Source of the DNA: Acidobacteriaceae bacterium
GTDB taxonomy: Bacteria; Acidobacteriota; Terriglobia; Terriglobales; Acidobacteriaceae
NCBI GenBank assembly: GCA_003156495.1
Contig: PMHC01000048.1
Location: 1-6,695, forward strand
Reading direction: 5' to 3'
DNA length: 6,695 nucleotides
Shown: piece after piece, positions 1 to 6,328 of the stretch
How positions within the stretch are numbered: position 1 is the stretch's first letter
Layout of the letters: every line of letters begins with the position of its first letter
Program-made: the position numbers and the translations under genes
The notes under the pieces: model-generated
Database searches by the model: none
What the model was told of the DNA's origin: nothing
Seen by the model: only the letters and a program-made list of their open reading frames with translations

Positions 1-325
1 CCATCAAAAGTGGACCATCACTCCTGTTCCTGAAGCTGGCGGGTATCCCGGTTCACCTTATTTCAAGATCACAATCGCGGGCACCGATCGCGCGCTGGCG
101 GCAACGTCGGATAGCGAAGTTGTGACGGTCCCCGCCTTCACCGGCGCTCCCGAACAACTGTGGCGCATCGATCAGTTGACGGATGGCACCTATCGCATCA
201 TGCCTAAGCTGGTGCCCGATTCCAAGGAACCGTTGGCCTTGACCGCGGCGGGCGCCAGTACGCCTACGTTGGCCAAATTCGACGCCAAGAGCGACAAGGG
301 GCGCTGGAACTTCAGAAAGCCGTAA
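1..325 (+). CDS. C-terminal fragment of a secreted protein with a ricin-B-like beta-trefoil lectin domain (probably a glycoside hydrolase tail)
   Basis: The reading frame is open from base 2 to the TAA at 323-325 and enters from the left edge, so only the last 107 residues are visible. The pattern is that of a ricin-B-like beta-trefoil domain. It has spaced Trp residues in QKWTI, QLWRI and RWNF, a DGTYRI turn, and two ALA/LAL-type strands (RALAAT, PLALTAAG). Such domains bind sugars and commonly sit at the C terminus of secreted glycoside hydrolases (GH43 and others), where they anchor the enzyme to polysaccharide. The catalytic part lies outside the window, so the parent family cannot be read directly. 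The genes downstream (esterase, GH31, GH127) favour a hydrolase acting on an arabinose- or xylose-containing glycan. An internal ATG at 200-202 and a GTG at 122 lie within the domain and are not starts. I am confident of the frame and fairly confident of the lectin fold; the hydrolase assignment is inferred. Confidence 0.72.
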   Translation, partial: HQKWTITPVPEAGGYPGSPYFKITIAGTDRALAATSDSEVVTVPAFTGAPEQLWRIDQLTDGTYRIMPKLVPDSKEPLALTAAGASTPTLAKFDAKSDKGRWNFRKP

Positions 326-423
326 TCGCACTAACACGGTTGCAGCACTCAACATCTCGAAAACGGACGCTCCATTTTCGTTGGCATCGTCGTTTCGCCG
401 TTCAGTGTCAACATTTATTCGTA

Positions 424-447
424 TCCGGTCGAATAGCCGGAGTTTTT
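424..447 (+). terminator. Weak hairpin plus T-run upstream of the esterase gene
   Basis: A 5-bp GC-rich stem (tccgg at 424-428 pairing with ccgga at 437-441) is followed by gTTTTT at 442-447. This has the shape of a minimal rho-independent terminator for the lectin-domain gene that ends 98 bases upstream. The stem is short, and the element ends only seven bases before the esterase Shine-Dalgarno sequence. It could therefore equally be a leader attenuator or a chance structure. The rest of the 326-453 gap holds only a weak cgaaaa/ttttcg pairing and no clear promoter. Confidence 0.25.
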
Positions 448-463
448 CAATCTGAGGATGAAC

Positions 464-1570
464 ATGACAAAGAGAAAAATATTTCCTGCACTTACGTTGG
501 CTATTGCCGCCGCCGCAATGACGGTTAACCTCGCGGGGCAAGTCCCGACCGTAGTTCCCGCGCCTGTTCCCGGCGCCAAGTCAGTTACGGTTGAGCACAT
601 CAAAATTCATGGCGCGGCGCTTGAAGGCAATCTCGAAGGCGATGCCGTTGATCGCGACGTGATCGTCTTTCTGCCACCCAGCTACGCAACCAACACGCAT
701 CGCCACTACCCCGTTGTCTATGCTCTCCACGGCTACTCCATTGGCGCCGAGCAGTGGACACACGAGATTCGCGTGCCGCAAACCATCGAGGGCGCGTTTG
801 CGCTGGGTGCCAAAGAAATGATCGTCGTGTTGCCCGACTCGAAGACGATCTACAACGGTTCCATGTATTCGAGTTCCGAAACCACTGGCGACTTCGAAAA
901 CTTCATCGCCCATGACGTAGTGGCGTACATCGATGCGCACTACCGCACTATTCCCAATCGTCAGAGCCGCGGCCTGGTGGGTCACTCCATGGGCGGCTAT
1001 GGCGCCTCCCGCATCGGCATGAAACATGCCGACGTCTTCGGTGGCCTCTACATCATGAGCCCTTGCTGCATGTCGCAGATGAGCGGCGGCGCTGCGCTGA
1101 ACGAGCAACAGAAAGAGCGCGCAATCGAAAACGAAAAGAAGATCGCTAGCGCGAAGTCTCCCGCCGAAATAGCGGCGCAGCTCCCAGGTTTTGGAGCGGC
1201 GCAACTGGCGACGGCCGCGGCGTGGGCGCCCAATCCGAAGAATCCGCCGTTGTATCTGGATCTACCAACCAAGGACGGCGTTCCGCAGCCTGAAGTACAG
1301 GCCAAGTATGCCGCGAACTCGCCTCTGGCCTTTGTCGATCAGTATATTGGGAATCTGAAGCGGTACAGGGCCATTTCAATGGATGTGGGCGACCAGGACG
1401 GTCTGCGTTTTGACGCCACTAAATTGCATGAGATCATGGACGGTTACAAAATTACGAATGGATTTGAAATTTATCACGGCACCCACACCAGCGCGGTGGC
1501 CGACCGATTCCAGAACCATGTGATACCGTTCTTCAGCAAGAATCTTTGCTTTACTGCAAGTTGCAAGTAA
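464..1570 (+). CDS. Secreted alpha/beta-hydrolase, esterase D / FrmB / CE1-like (putative acetyl or feruloyl esterase)
   Basis: The protein belongs to the Esterase (PF00756) branch of alpha/beta-hydrolases, which includes S-formylglutathione hydrolases, antigen 85 and CE1 feruloyl/acetylxylan esterases. Numbering from the upstream ATG at 458, the core opens with DVIVFLPPSY and YPVVYALHGY (66-93). The nucleophile elbow is GHSMGG (175-180, Ser177). A GDQDG segment (311-315) offers the acid, and His343 in YHGTH is the likely base. A helical cap rich in Ala, Glu and Lys lies at about 210-260. The N terminus (KRK, then a hydrophobic Ala-rich stretch) is a Sec signal peptide with probable cleavage near residues 26-28. 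Start choice: GAGG at 454-457 abuts the ATG at 458 but lies six bases before the ATG at 464, so 464 (368 aa) is preferred; 458 would add two residues. Given its export and its GH31 and GH127 neighbours, it probably removes acyl groups from plant polysaccharide. A generic carboxylesterase is the alternative. Two Cys in the last seven residues and a Cys-Cys pair at 203-204 could form disulfides in the periplasm. Confidence 0.87.
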   Translation: MTKRKIFPALTLAIAAAAMTVNLAGQVPTVVPAPVPGAKSVTVEHIKIHGAALEGNLEGDAVDRDVIVFLPPSYATNTHRHYPVVYALHGYSIGAEQWTHEIRVPQTIEGAFALGAKEMIVVLPDSKTIYNGSMYSSSETTGDFENFIAHDVVAYIDAHYRTIPNRQSRGLVGHSMGGYGASRIGMKHADVFGGLYIMSPCCMSQMSGGAALNEQQKERAIENEKKIASAKSPAEIAAQLPGFGAAQLATAAAWAPNPKNPPLYLDLPTKDGVPQPEVQAKYAANSPLAFVDQYIGNLKRYRAISMDVGDQDGLRFDATKLHEIMDGYKITNGFEIYHGTHTSAVADRFQNHVIPFFSKNLCFTASCK

Positions 1571-1607
1571 GCTGTTGCCGGACTCGATAGCATTTCACCG
1601 AGGGTGT

Positions 1608-1690
1608 AGTAGAAATGATGGCGCAGTAGAAATATGGGTGCCCCATTCTAGCCGCGTTCTTGTTCTTTGCGGCTAGGGTGGGGTAGAAAT
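1608..1690 (+). repeat. Three copies of an 8-bp motif GTAGAAAT around the palindrome
   Basis: GTAGAAAT occurs at 1609-1616, 1626-1633 and 1683-1690. The first two copies are 17 bases apart and share the longer form aGTAGAAAT. The third lies directly after the right arm of the hairpin at 1641-1683. The copies therefore flank the palindrome and look like part of the same repeat unit. Function is unknown. Low sequence complexity cannot be excluded. Confidence 0.45.
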
Positions 1691-1716
1691 CAATCCATAT
1701 TCCGATACACCCATAT
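1632..1716 (+). repeat. Nested palindromic intergenic element with GGTGCCCCA box
   Basis: The inner stem pairs ccccattctagccgc (1641-1655) with gcggctagggtgggg (1669-1683). All 15 positions pair if two T-G pairs count as wobbles in RNA, around a 13-base T-rich loop. An outer stem pairs atatgggtg (1632-1640) exactly with cacccatat (1708-1716), so the inner hairpin sits inside a second palindrome. The two wobbles work best if the transcript is read on this strand. There is no T-run after the stem, so a standard rho-independent terminator is unlikely. The element opens with GGTGCCCCA (1637-1645), a box repeated at the palindrome after the GH127 gene. It is probably a dispersed REP-like element of the genome that may also protect or end the esterase mRNA. 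Confidence 0.62.
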
Positions 1717-1732
1717 GTAAAAATCTTCGAGG

Positions 1733-1762
1733 CGCCCTCGTCGGGCATGTTCCGCGAGGGCG
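1733..1762 (+). repeat. GC-rich hairpin upstream of the GH31 gene
   Basis: An exact 8-bp inverted repeat, cgccctcg at 1733-1740 and cgagggcg at 1755-1762, encloses a 14-base loop. It is followed by tcgccgtaac with no T-run. It lies 49 bases before the GH31 start codon, so it would fall in the GH31 leader if transcription begins upstream. It could be part of a terminator region for the esterase or a leader structure; neither is proven. Confidence 0.4.
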
Positions 1763-1811
1763 TCGCCGTAACTAAATCATCCGCTTGTGCAAAGAATGAG
1801 GTAAATAAATC

Positions 1812-4190
1812 ATGCTCCGGTCTGCAACGATTCGCAGGTTTTGTTTTGATCGCCTTGGTTTGTTCCTGGTTTGCTTTTTCGCGGCCGCAACATGCGGGAC
1901 CGCATCCGCGCAAATGCCCGGCCAGAAGATGCCGGGGCAGGCGCCAATCAAGGTGGAGCAAACGAGCCAGGGTTTTCGCGCCGCCATCGGCGCCGAAACC
2001 ATCGAACTGAACGTATGCGGCGACGCCACGGTTCACGTCGTTGCGTGGCCTCAACAGGCATCGGCTCCGGCGGCGCGGCGTCCATGGATGCTGGACGCCA
2101 AGCAGTCCTGTCCTGGAGCGCAGTTCACCTTTTCACAAGATGGGCGCTCGGCCAGCGTGAAGACCGTTAAGCTCAACGTAAGTTTGAGTCTGTTTCGCGG
2201 AAACCTGACCTTTCGCACCGTCGCCGGGGAGATGCTGTTGAATGAAGGCACCAACGTTCCGCGCACCTACGATCCCGTTGAGTTGAATGGCGAACATACC
2301 TTCCGCGTCGCCGACCGCTTTTCGCCTCCTGTCGACGAGGCGTTTTACGGACTCGGACAGCATCAGAGCGGCATGTTCAATTATCGTGGCGCGACGGTCG
2401 AGCTTGGGCAGGACAATACCGACGTCGCGATTCCACTGCTGGTGTCGAACAAAGGCTACGCGCTGATGTGGAACACGGCGGCGCTGACCGACGTCGACAA
2501 CCGCTTCCCGCTGGATTTGAAGCTCACCGCCATGGCCGGAAAATCCATCGACTATTACTTCATCTACGGTCCCGAAATCGATGCGGTCATCCACGAATAC
2601 CGCTCGATGACCGGCCATACGCCCATGCTGCCGAAGTGGGCTTACGGTTTCTTCCAGTCGAAGGACCGGTACGTTTCACTCGATGAAATTCTCAATATTG
2701 CCGGGCGCTACCGCGCCGAACACATCCCGCTCGACGCCATGGTGCAGGACTGGTTCTGGTGGAAAACCGAGGGTGATCCGATCTTTAACAACAGCTACCA
2801 TGACGTTCCAAAAGATCTTGAAACCCTGCACGGCGAAAACGTACACGCCATGATTTCGGTCTGGGGCCTGCTCGATCCCAACTCCGACACCTACAAGATA
2901 CTCGACGCAAAACACATGCTGATTTCCGATGCGCACGTCTACGACGACTCCAGCGCCGAGGCCCGCGACATTTACTGGCAGCATTTGCCGGGCAAGCTGC
3001 TGGCGCAGGGTTGGGATGCATTCTGGCTCGATAGCGCAGAGCCGGAGGAGTTTTGGCCGCACGGCGGCGATGCGATTCTGAGCACAAGGCAGATCGCAAT
3101 CGGCAATGGCGCGGAGTACACCAATATTTTTCCGTTTCTGCACACCAACGGCGTGCAGGAGCATTGGAAGGTTGATAACCCTGGCAAGCGAGTCTTTCTT
3201 TTGACGCGTTCAGCCTTTCTGGGCCAGCAGCGCGTGGGCGCAACCGTCTGGTCAGGCGACGTGTATGGCACGTACTGGGGATTTAACCATCAGGTTGCCG
3301 CGGGACTGAACTTCGCCCTGTCCGGCTATCCCTACTGGACAACCGACATCGGCGGTTACTGGCCGCCGCATAACGATCCGATTGCCGATCCCGCCTATCA
3401 GGAACTCTATGCGCGCTGGTTCGAGTTCGGTACCTTCTGTCCCATCTTCAGGACGCACGGACACCGGCCTCAAAACGAGATTTGGTCGTACGACAAGGTC
3501 GAACCGATCCTGGTGAGCTACGACAAGCTGCGCTATCGGCTGATGCCATACATTTATTCGCTGGCGTGGAAGGTCTCGAGCGAGGACTACACCATACAAC
3601 GGCCGCTGGTAATGGACTGGCGAACCGACCGGAATACGTGGAACATTGGTGACGAATTCATGTTTGGACCCGCAATTCTGGTGAACCCGGTTCTGAAGGC
3701 TGATGCGACCAGGCGCGAGGTTTATCTGCCGGCAGCGCCGGTCTGGTACGACTTCTGGACAGGCGAATCAGTGAAGGGCGGACAGGAAATTGAAGCCAGC
3801 GCGCCGCTCGACCGGATGCCGCTCTTTGTCCGCGCCGGTTCCATCGTTCCCATGGGGCCCGAGATTGAATACGCGACGCAGGCCCCGGCAGGGACGATTG
3901 AAATCCGCATCTATCGCGGCGCGGATGGGAGCTTTGATCTCTACGAGGATGCCGGTGACGGTTACGGCTACGAGCAGGGCCAGCATTCGGTGATTCCGCT
4001 CCACTGGGACGATGCCTCTTCAACGCTGACGATCGGAAGCCGTGAGGGGTCGTTTCCTGAAATCGTAAAGCAGCGCAAATTTCGCGTGGTGCTGGTAGGC
4101 AAAGCGAAGGGCGCTGGAGAGGGAATTGCGGCGCGAGCGAACGCGGAGATCAGTTACGACGGCAAGGAAGTGAAGACCGCGCTCCGATAG
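1812..4190 (+). CDS. Secreted glycoside hydrolase family 31, probable alpha-xylosidase
   Basis: GH31 enzymes are retaining alpha-glycosidases. This one probably releases terminal alpha-D-xylose from xyloglucan-type oligosaccharides outside the cytoplasm. Residues 1-33 form a Sec signal peptide ending in ASA before Gln34. A beta-sandwich N domain (about 45-265) includes FYGLGQHQ (178-185). The (beta/alpha)8 barrel starts near LPKWAYGFFQSKDRY (273-287). It carries VQDWFWW (311-317), the nucleophile motif WLDSAEPE (405-412, Asp407), TRSAFLGQQR (465-474), the acid/base in WSGDVYG (480-486, Asp483) and RTHGHRP (547-553). C-terminal beta domains follow, with PLFVRAGSIVPMGP and a YEDAGDGYGYE strand (711-721). 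The WLDSAEPE and VQDWFWW forms resemble the xyloglucan alpha-xylosidase subgroup (BoGH31A/Xyl31A-like) more than cytoplasmic YicI. Alpha-glucosidase or glucosyltransferase activity remains possible. At 792 residues it appears to lack the PA14 insert of some relatives. A GAGGT ribosome binding site at 1798-1802 lies nine bases before the ATG. A tandem MPGQ repeat (35-42) follows the signal peptide. Confidence 0.93.
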   Translation: MLRSATIRRFCFDRLGLFLVCFFAAATCGTASAQMPGQKMPGQAPIKVEQTSQGFRAAIGAETIELNVCGDATVHVVAWPQQASAPAARRPWMLDAKQSCPGAQFTFSQDGRSASVKTVKLNVSLSLFRGNLTFRTVAGEMLLNEGTNVPRTYDPVELNGEHTFRVADRFSPPVDEAFYGLGQHQSGMFNYRGATVELGQDNTDVAIPLLVSNKGYALMWNTAALTDVDNRFPLDLKLTAMAGKSIDYYFIYGPEIDAVIHEYRSMTGHTPMLPKWAYGFFQSKDRYVSLDEILNIAGRYRAEHIPLDAMVQDWFWWKTEGDPIFNNSYHDVPKDLETLHGENVHAMISVWGLLDPNSDTYKILDAKHMLISDAHVYDDSSAEARDIYWQHLPGKLLAQGWDAFWLDSAEPEEFWPHGGDAILSTRQIAIGNGAEYTNIFPFLHTNGVQEHWKVDNPGKRVFLLTRSAFLGQQRVGATVWSGDVYGTYWGFNHQVAAGLNFALSGYPYWTTDIGGYWPPHNDPIADPAYQELYARWFEFGTFCPIFRTHGHRPQNEIWSYDKVEPILVSYDKLRYRLMPYIYSLAWKVSSEDYTIQRPLVMDWRTDRNTWNIGDEFMFGPAILVNPVLKADATRREVYLPAAPVWYDFWTGESVKGGQEIEASAPLDRMPLFVRAGSIVPMGPEIEYATQAPAGTIEIRIYRGADGSFDLYEDAGDGYGYEQGQHSVIPLHWDDASSTLTIGSREGSFPEIVKQRKFRVVLVGKAKGAGEGIAARANAEISYDGKEVKTALR

Positions 4191-4215
4191 CTGTGCATCT
4201 CAAGATGACCGGCAG

Positions 4216-4266
4216 GCCCGATCGATTCAGCCGTACAGTCAGCAGTACAGAATGGATCGGGCTGAA
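4216..4266 (+). repeat. Long hairpin with a competing alternative pairing after the GH31 gene
   Basis: Thirteen-base arms at 4216-4228 and 4250-4262 pair with a single mismatch; the outer eight bases, gcccgatc with gatcgggc, are exact. A second exact 7-bp pairing, ttcagcc (4226-4232) with ggctgaa (4260-4266), shares bases with both arms of the first, so the two cannot form together. The loop holds a direct repeat gtacag (4233-4238 and 4245-4250). The structure begins 25 bases after the GH31 stop codon. With no T-run it is not a canonical terminator. It may block 3' exonucleases or be a rho-independent-like end. The switch idea is speculative. Confidence 0.45.
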
Positions 4267-4314
4267 GGAATTGAATCGCTTTACATGCCTGGGGTCCGTG
4301 AAATAGCTTTCTTG

Positions 4315-4328
4315 GGTAAACGCTTTCC
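4315..4328 (+). promoter_or_regulatory. LacI-family-type operator-like site upstream of the GH127 gene
   Basis: GGTAAACGCTTTCC is an imperfect palindrome with a central CG and A/T-rich shoulders, as in the operators of LacI-family sugar regulators (general form TGTAAACGTTTACA and catabolite-response-like sites). It directly abuts the possible -10 box at 4328-4333, where a bound repressor would block RNA polymerase. A related half-site, CGCTTTACA, lies at 4277-4285, with the two CGCTTT cores 44 bases apart. No regulator gene is in the window. The match is by eye to a degenerate motif. Confidence 0.4.
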
Positions 4329-4333
4329 ATAAT
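4328..4333 (+). promoter_or_regulatory. Possible -10 box for the GH127 gene
   Basis: CATAAT matches the TATAAT consensus at five of six positions and lies 37 bases before the GH127 start codon. No good -35 hexamer is found at 16-18 bases upstream (sequence around agcttt at 4305-4310). The promoter may be weak, depend on an activator, or not be real. If used, transcription would start near 4340, at the foot of the leader hairpin at 4341-4356. Confidence 0.3.
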
Positions 4334-4340
4334 ATTTGCC

Positions 4341-4356
4341 GCTCTAAAAATAGAGC
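4341..4356 (+). promoter_or_regulatory. Leader hairpin adjacent to the GH127 ribosome binding site
   Basis: A perfect 6-bp stem, gctcta (4341-4346) with tagagc (4351-4356), closes on an AAAA loop. It is flanked by a direct repeat gccgct (4338-4343 and 4355-4360). The Shine-Dalgarno sequence AGGGGG (4361-4366) starts five bases after the stem and four bases before the ATG. In RNA the stem would form near the 5' end and could stabilise the message or tune ribosome access. As DNA it could also be a binding site for a dimeric protein. Confidence 0.4.
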
Positions 4357-4370
4357 CGCTAGGGGGTAAT

Positions 4371-6296
4371 ATGACAGATCGTTCTCGCCGCGGTTTCCTT
4401 AAAAAAAGCGCCGGCGCTGCTGGCCTGTGCCTGGCCGGTCCGCGGGCATTCATGAGCATCCTGCACGCGGATTCATTCGCGCCCGTCGCGGGAAAAATCG
4501 AGCCTCTTCCGCCAGGTACCGTGCGCCTTGCCGCCGGCGTCTTTAAGGAGCAGGAAGAGATCAACACGCGCTACCTCGAATCGTTGACGACAGACCGGCT
4601 ACTGCACACCTTCCGGCTCACGGCGGGAATTACGACCACCGCTACTCCCTACAGAGGATGGGAAGACCCTTCCTGCGAGCTGCGCGGCCACTTCGCCGGC
4701 GGGCATTATCTGTCGGCTGTCGCCCTTGCTTCAGCAATGCAGGGCAACGTTGAGCTGAAAAATCGCGGCAACGATTTGGTGGCTGGTTTGGCCGCGTGCC
4801 AGAAAAAGCTCGGCAACGGCTACGTGAGCGCTTTCTCCGTGGGTCTGTTCGAACACCTGGCGCAGGGCAAGCCGGCGTGGGCGCCCTTCTACACCTACCA
4901 CAAGATCATGGCCGGACTGCTCGACATGTACATGCTGACGGGCAACACCGATGCGCTGCAAGTCGTCGAGGGCATGGCCGGCTGGGTGGGAGATTTCTTC
5001 TCGCCAATCGGCGCCGAGCAGCGCCAGCACATGCTGCGCACTGAATATGGCGGCATGAACGAGGTGCTGGTGAATCTGGCCGCGGTGACCAAGAAGGACA
5101 AATACATCGGTATCGCTCATCTCTTCGAGCAGCCGAACTTTCTCGATCCGCTAGCCGCGCGGCGCGACGAGCTGCAGGGCCTCCATGCCAATACGCATGT
5201 CCCCAAGATTATCGGCGCGGCGCGCATGTACGAGGTCACCGGCGATCGCCGCTACCGCGCTATCGTCGAGTATTTTCTTGAGGAAGTAACAACCGCGCGC
5301 AACTACGCCATCGGCAATACCAGCGTCGATGAGTTCTGGAAGACGCCACCCAATGAGTTGAAGGGCACTCTGGCCTGGAAGAATGCCGAGTGCTGCGTGG
5401 CCTACAACCTGATGAAGCTCGAGCGCCACGTCTTTAGCTGGACGGGCGATGCGCGTTGGATGGATGCATACGAGCGGTCGCTCTTCAACTGCCGGCTGGG
5501 CACGCAGAACGCCGATGGCCTCAAACAGTATTTCTTCCCGCTTGCGGCCGGATACTGGCGTGCCTACAACTCGCCGGAAGAGTCCTTCTGGTGCTGCACC
5601 GGAACAGGCGTGGAGGAGTTTGCGAAGTTTGCCGACACGATTTACTTCCACCGCGGTAGCGACGTGTATGTGAACCAGTTCCTCGCTTCCACGCTGGACT
5701 GGAAGGAGGAAGGGCTGAAGATCGAGCAGGTGACGCGGTTCCCCGCCGAACAGGGAACGACGCTCAAAATCAAGTCCGCCGGCACGACGGCGCGTACCAT
5801 TCATATTCGCATTCCGAGCTGGACGACGGAAGACGCCAAGGTAAAGATCAACGGTAAACCTCTCGATGCCATATCGAATCCGGGCTCGTATCTGTCCATC
5901 CGCAAGATTTGGCGCAATGGCGATACCATCAGCCTGAGTCTGCCCATGACGCTGCGGCAGGAACCTTTGCCTGGGGACGACACCATTACTGCCGCTCTTT
6001 ACGGCCCGCTTGTGTTGGCCGCCAATCTTGGCGCCGGACCGGCGGATGGTCCGAACCGCGTGATTCACAGCGGTGACACTTCGCCTAAGAACATGCCCGC
6101 GCCGGCCCCGTTGCCCAAGCCTGCTGCAATCGCGGGCACACCTCCTGATCAGTGGATCGAAGTTGAGTCCAAGGCGGAGCTGCGCTTCAAGGCCTCGTGT
6201 GAGGGCGCGAAGTACGATGTGATCCCGATCTATCAAATTCGCGACCAGCGCTACGCGCTCTACTGGCAGTTGCAGAATCCCAAAAAACAGGGCTAG
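4371..6296 (+). CDS. Tat-exported beta-L-arabinofuranosidase, GH127/GH146 type (DUF1680)
   Basis: The enzyme is expected to release terminal beta-L-arabinofuranose by a retaining mechanism that uses a cysteine nucleophile held by zinc. The N terminus SRRGFLKK (5-12) with a following hydrophobic stretch is a near-perfect twin-arginine signal; cleavage is plausible after LHA (31-33). The (alpha/alpha)6 barrel holds the family landmarks: GHFAGGHYLSA (106-115), FYTYHKIMAGLLD (173-185), GGMNE (227-231) and GLHANTHVPK (270-279). By comparison with HypBA1 of Bifidobacterium longum (Glu322, Glu338, Cys340, Cys417, Cys418), the likely acid/base is Glu321 in SVDEFW. Zinc ligands are Glu340 and Cys342 in AECC, plus Cys408-Cys409 in FWCCTGTG, where Cys408 is the nucleophile. 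Beta-sandwich modules follow from about residue 430. The length of 641 aa fits GH127. The ribosome binding site AGGGGG is four bases from the ATG. GH127 versus GH146 cannot be settled by eye. Tat export fits a protein that may need folding with its metal before crossing the membrane. Confidence 0.93.
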   Translation: MTDRSRRGFLKKSAGAAGLCLAGPRAFMSILHADSFAPVAGKIEPLPPGTVRLAAGVFKEQEEINTRYLESLTTDRLLHTFRLTAGITTTATPYRGWEDPSCELRGHFAGGHYLSAVALASAMQGNVELKNRGNDLVAGLAACQKKLGNGYVSAFSVGLFEHLAQGKPAWAPFYTYHKIMAGLLDMYMLTGNTDALQVVEGMAGWVGDFFSPIGAEQRQHMLRTEYGGMNEVLVNLAAVTKKDKYIGIAHLFEQPNFLDPLAARRDELQGLHANTHVPKIIGAARMYEVTGDRRYRAIVEYFLEEVTTARNYAIGNTSVDEFWKTPPNELKGTLAWKNAECCVAYNLMKLERHVFSWTGDARWMDAYERSLFNCRLGTQNADGLKQYFFPLAAGYWRAYNSPEESFWCCTGTGVEEFAKFADTIYFHRGSDVYVNQFLASTLDWKEEGLKIEQVTRFPAEQGTTLKIKSAGTTARTIHIRIPSWTTEDAKVKINGKPLDAISNPGSYLSIRKIWRNGDTISLSLPMTLRQEPLPGDDTITAALYGPLVLAANLGAGPADGPNRVIHSGDTSPKNMPAPAPLPKPAAIAGTPPDQWIEVESKAELRFKASCEGAKYDVIPIYQIRDQRYALYWQLQNPKKQG

Positions 6297-6328
6297 ATCT
6301 CTGACCGCTTAAAGTTGTACCAACTGTA

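Noticed and set aside
581..1204. Open frame of 207 codons on the - strand within the esterase gene
   Set aside because: It is antisense to the conserved alpha/beta-hydrolase core, with His/Arg/Ala-rich content and no recognisable fold.
1608..1716. Possible CRISPR-like repeats
   Set aside because: The repeated unit is only 8 bp, occurs three times with unequal spacing, and there are no cas genes.
1551..2054. Open frame of 167 codons on the - strand spanning the esterase-GH31 gap
   Set aside because: It runs through the palindromic repeat and the GH31 signal-peptide region and shows no domain or convincing start signal.
5151..6236. Long open frame of 361 codons on the - strand
   Set aside because: It lies fully inside the GH127 gene on the opposite strand, its product is Arg-rich and shows no domain, and the + strand frame carries clear catalytic motifs. 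It is a GC-driven shadow.
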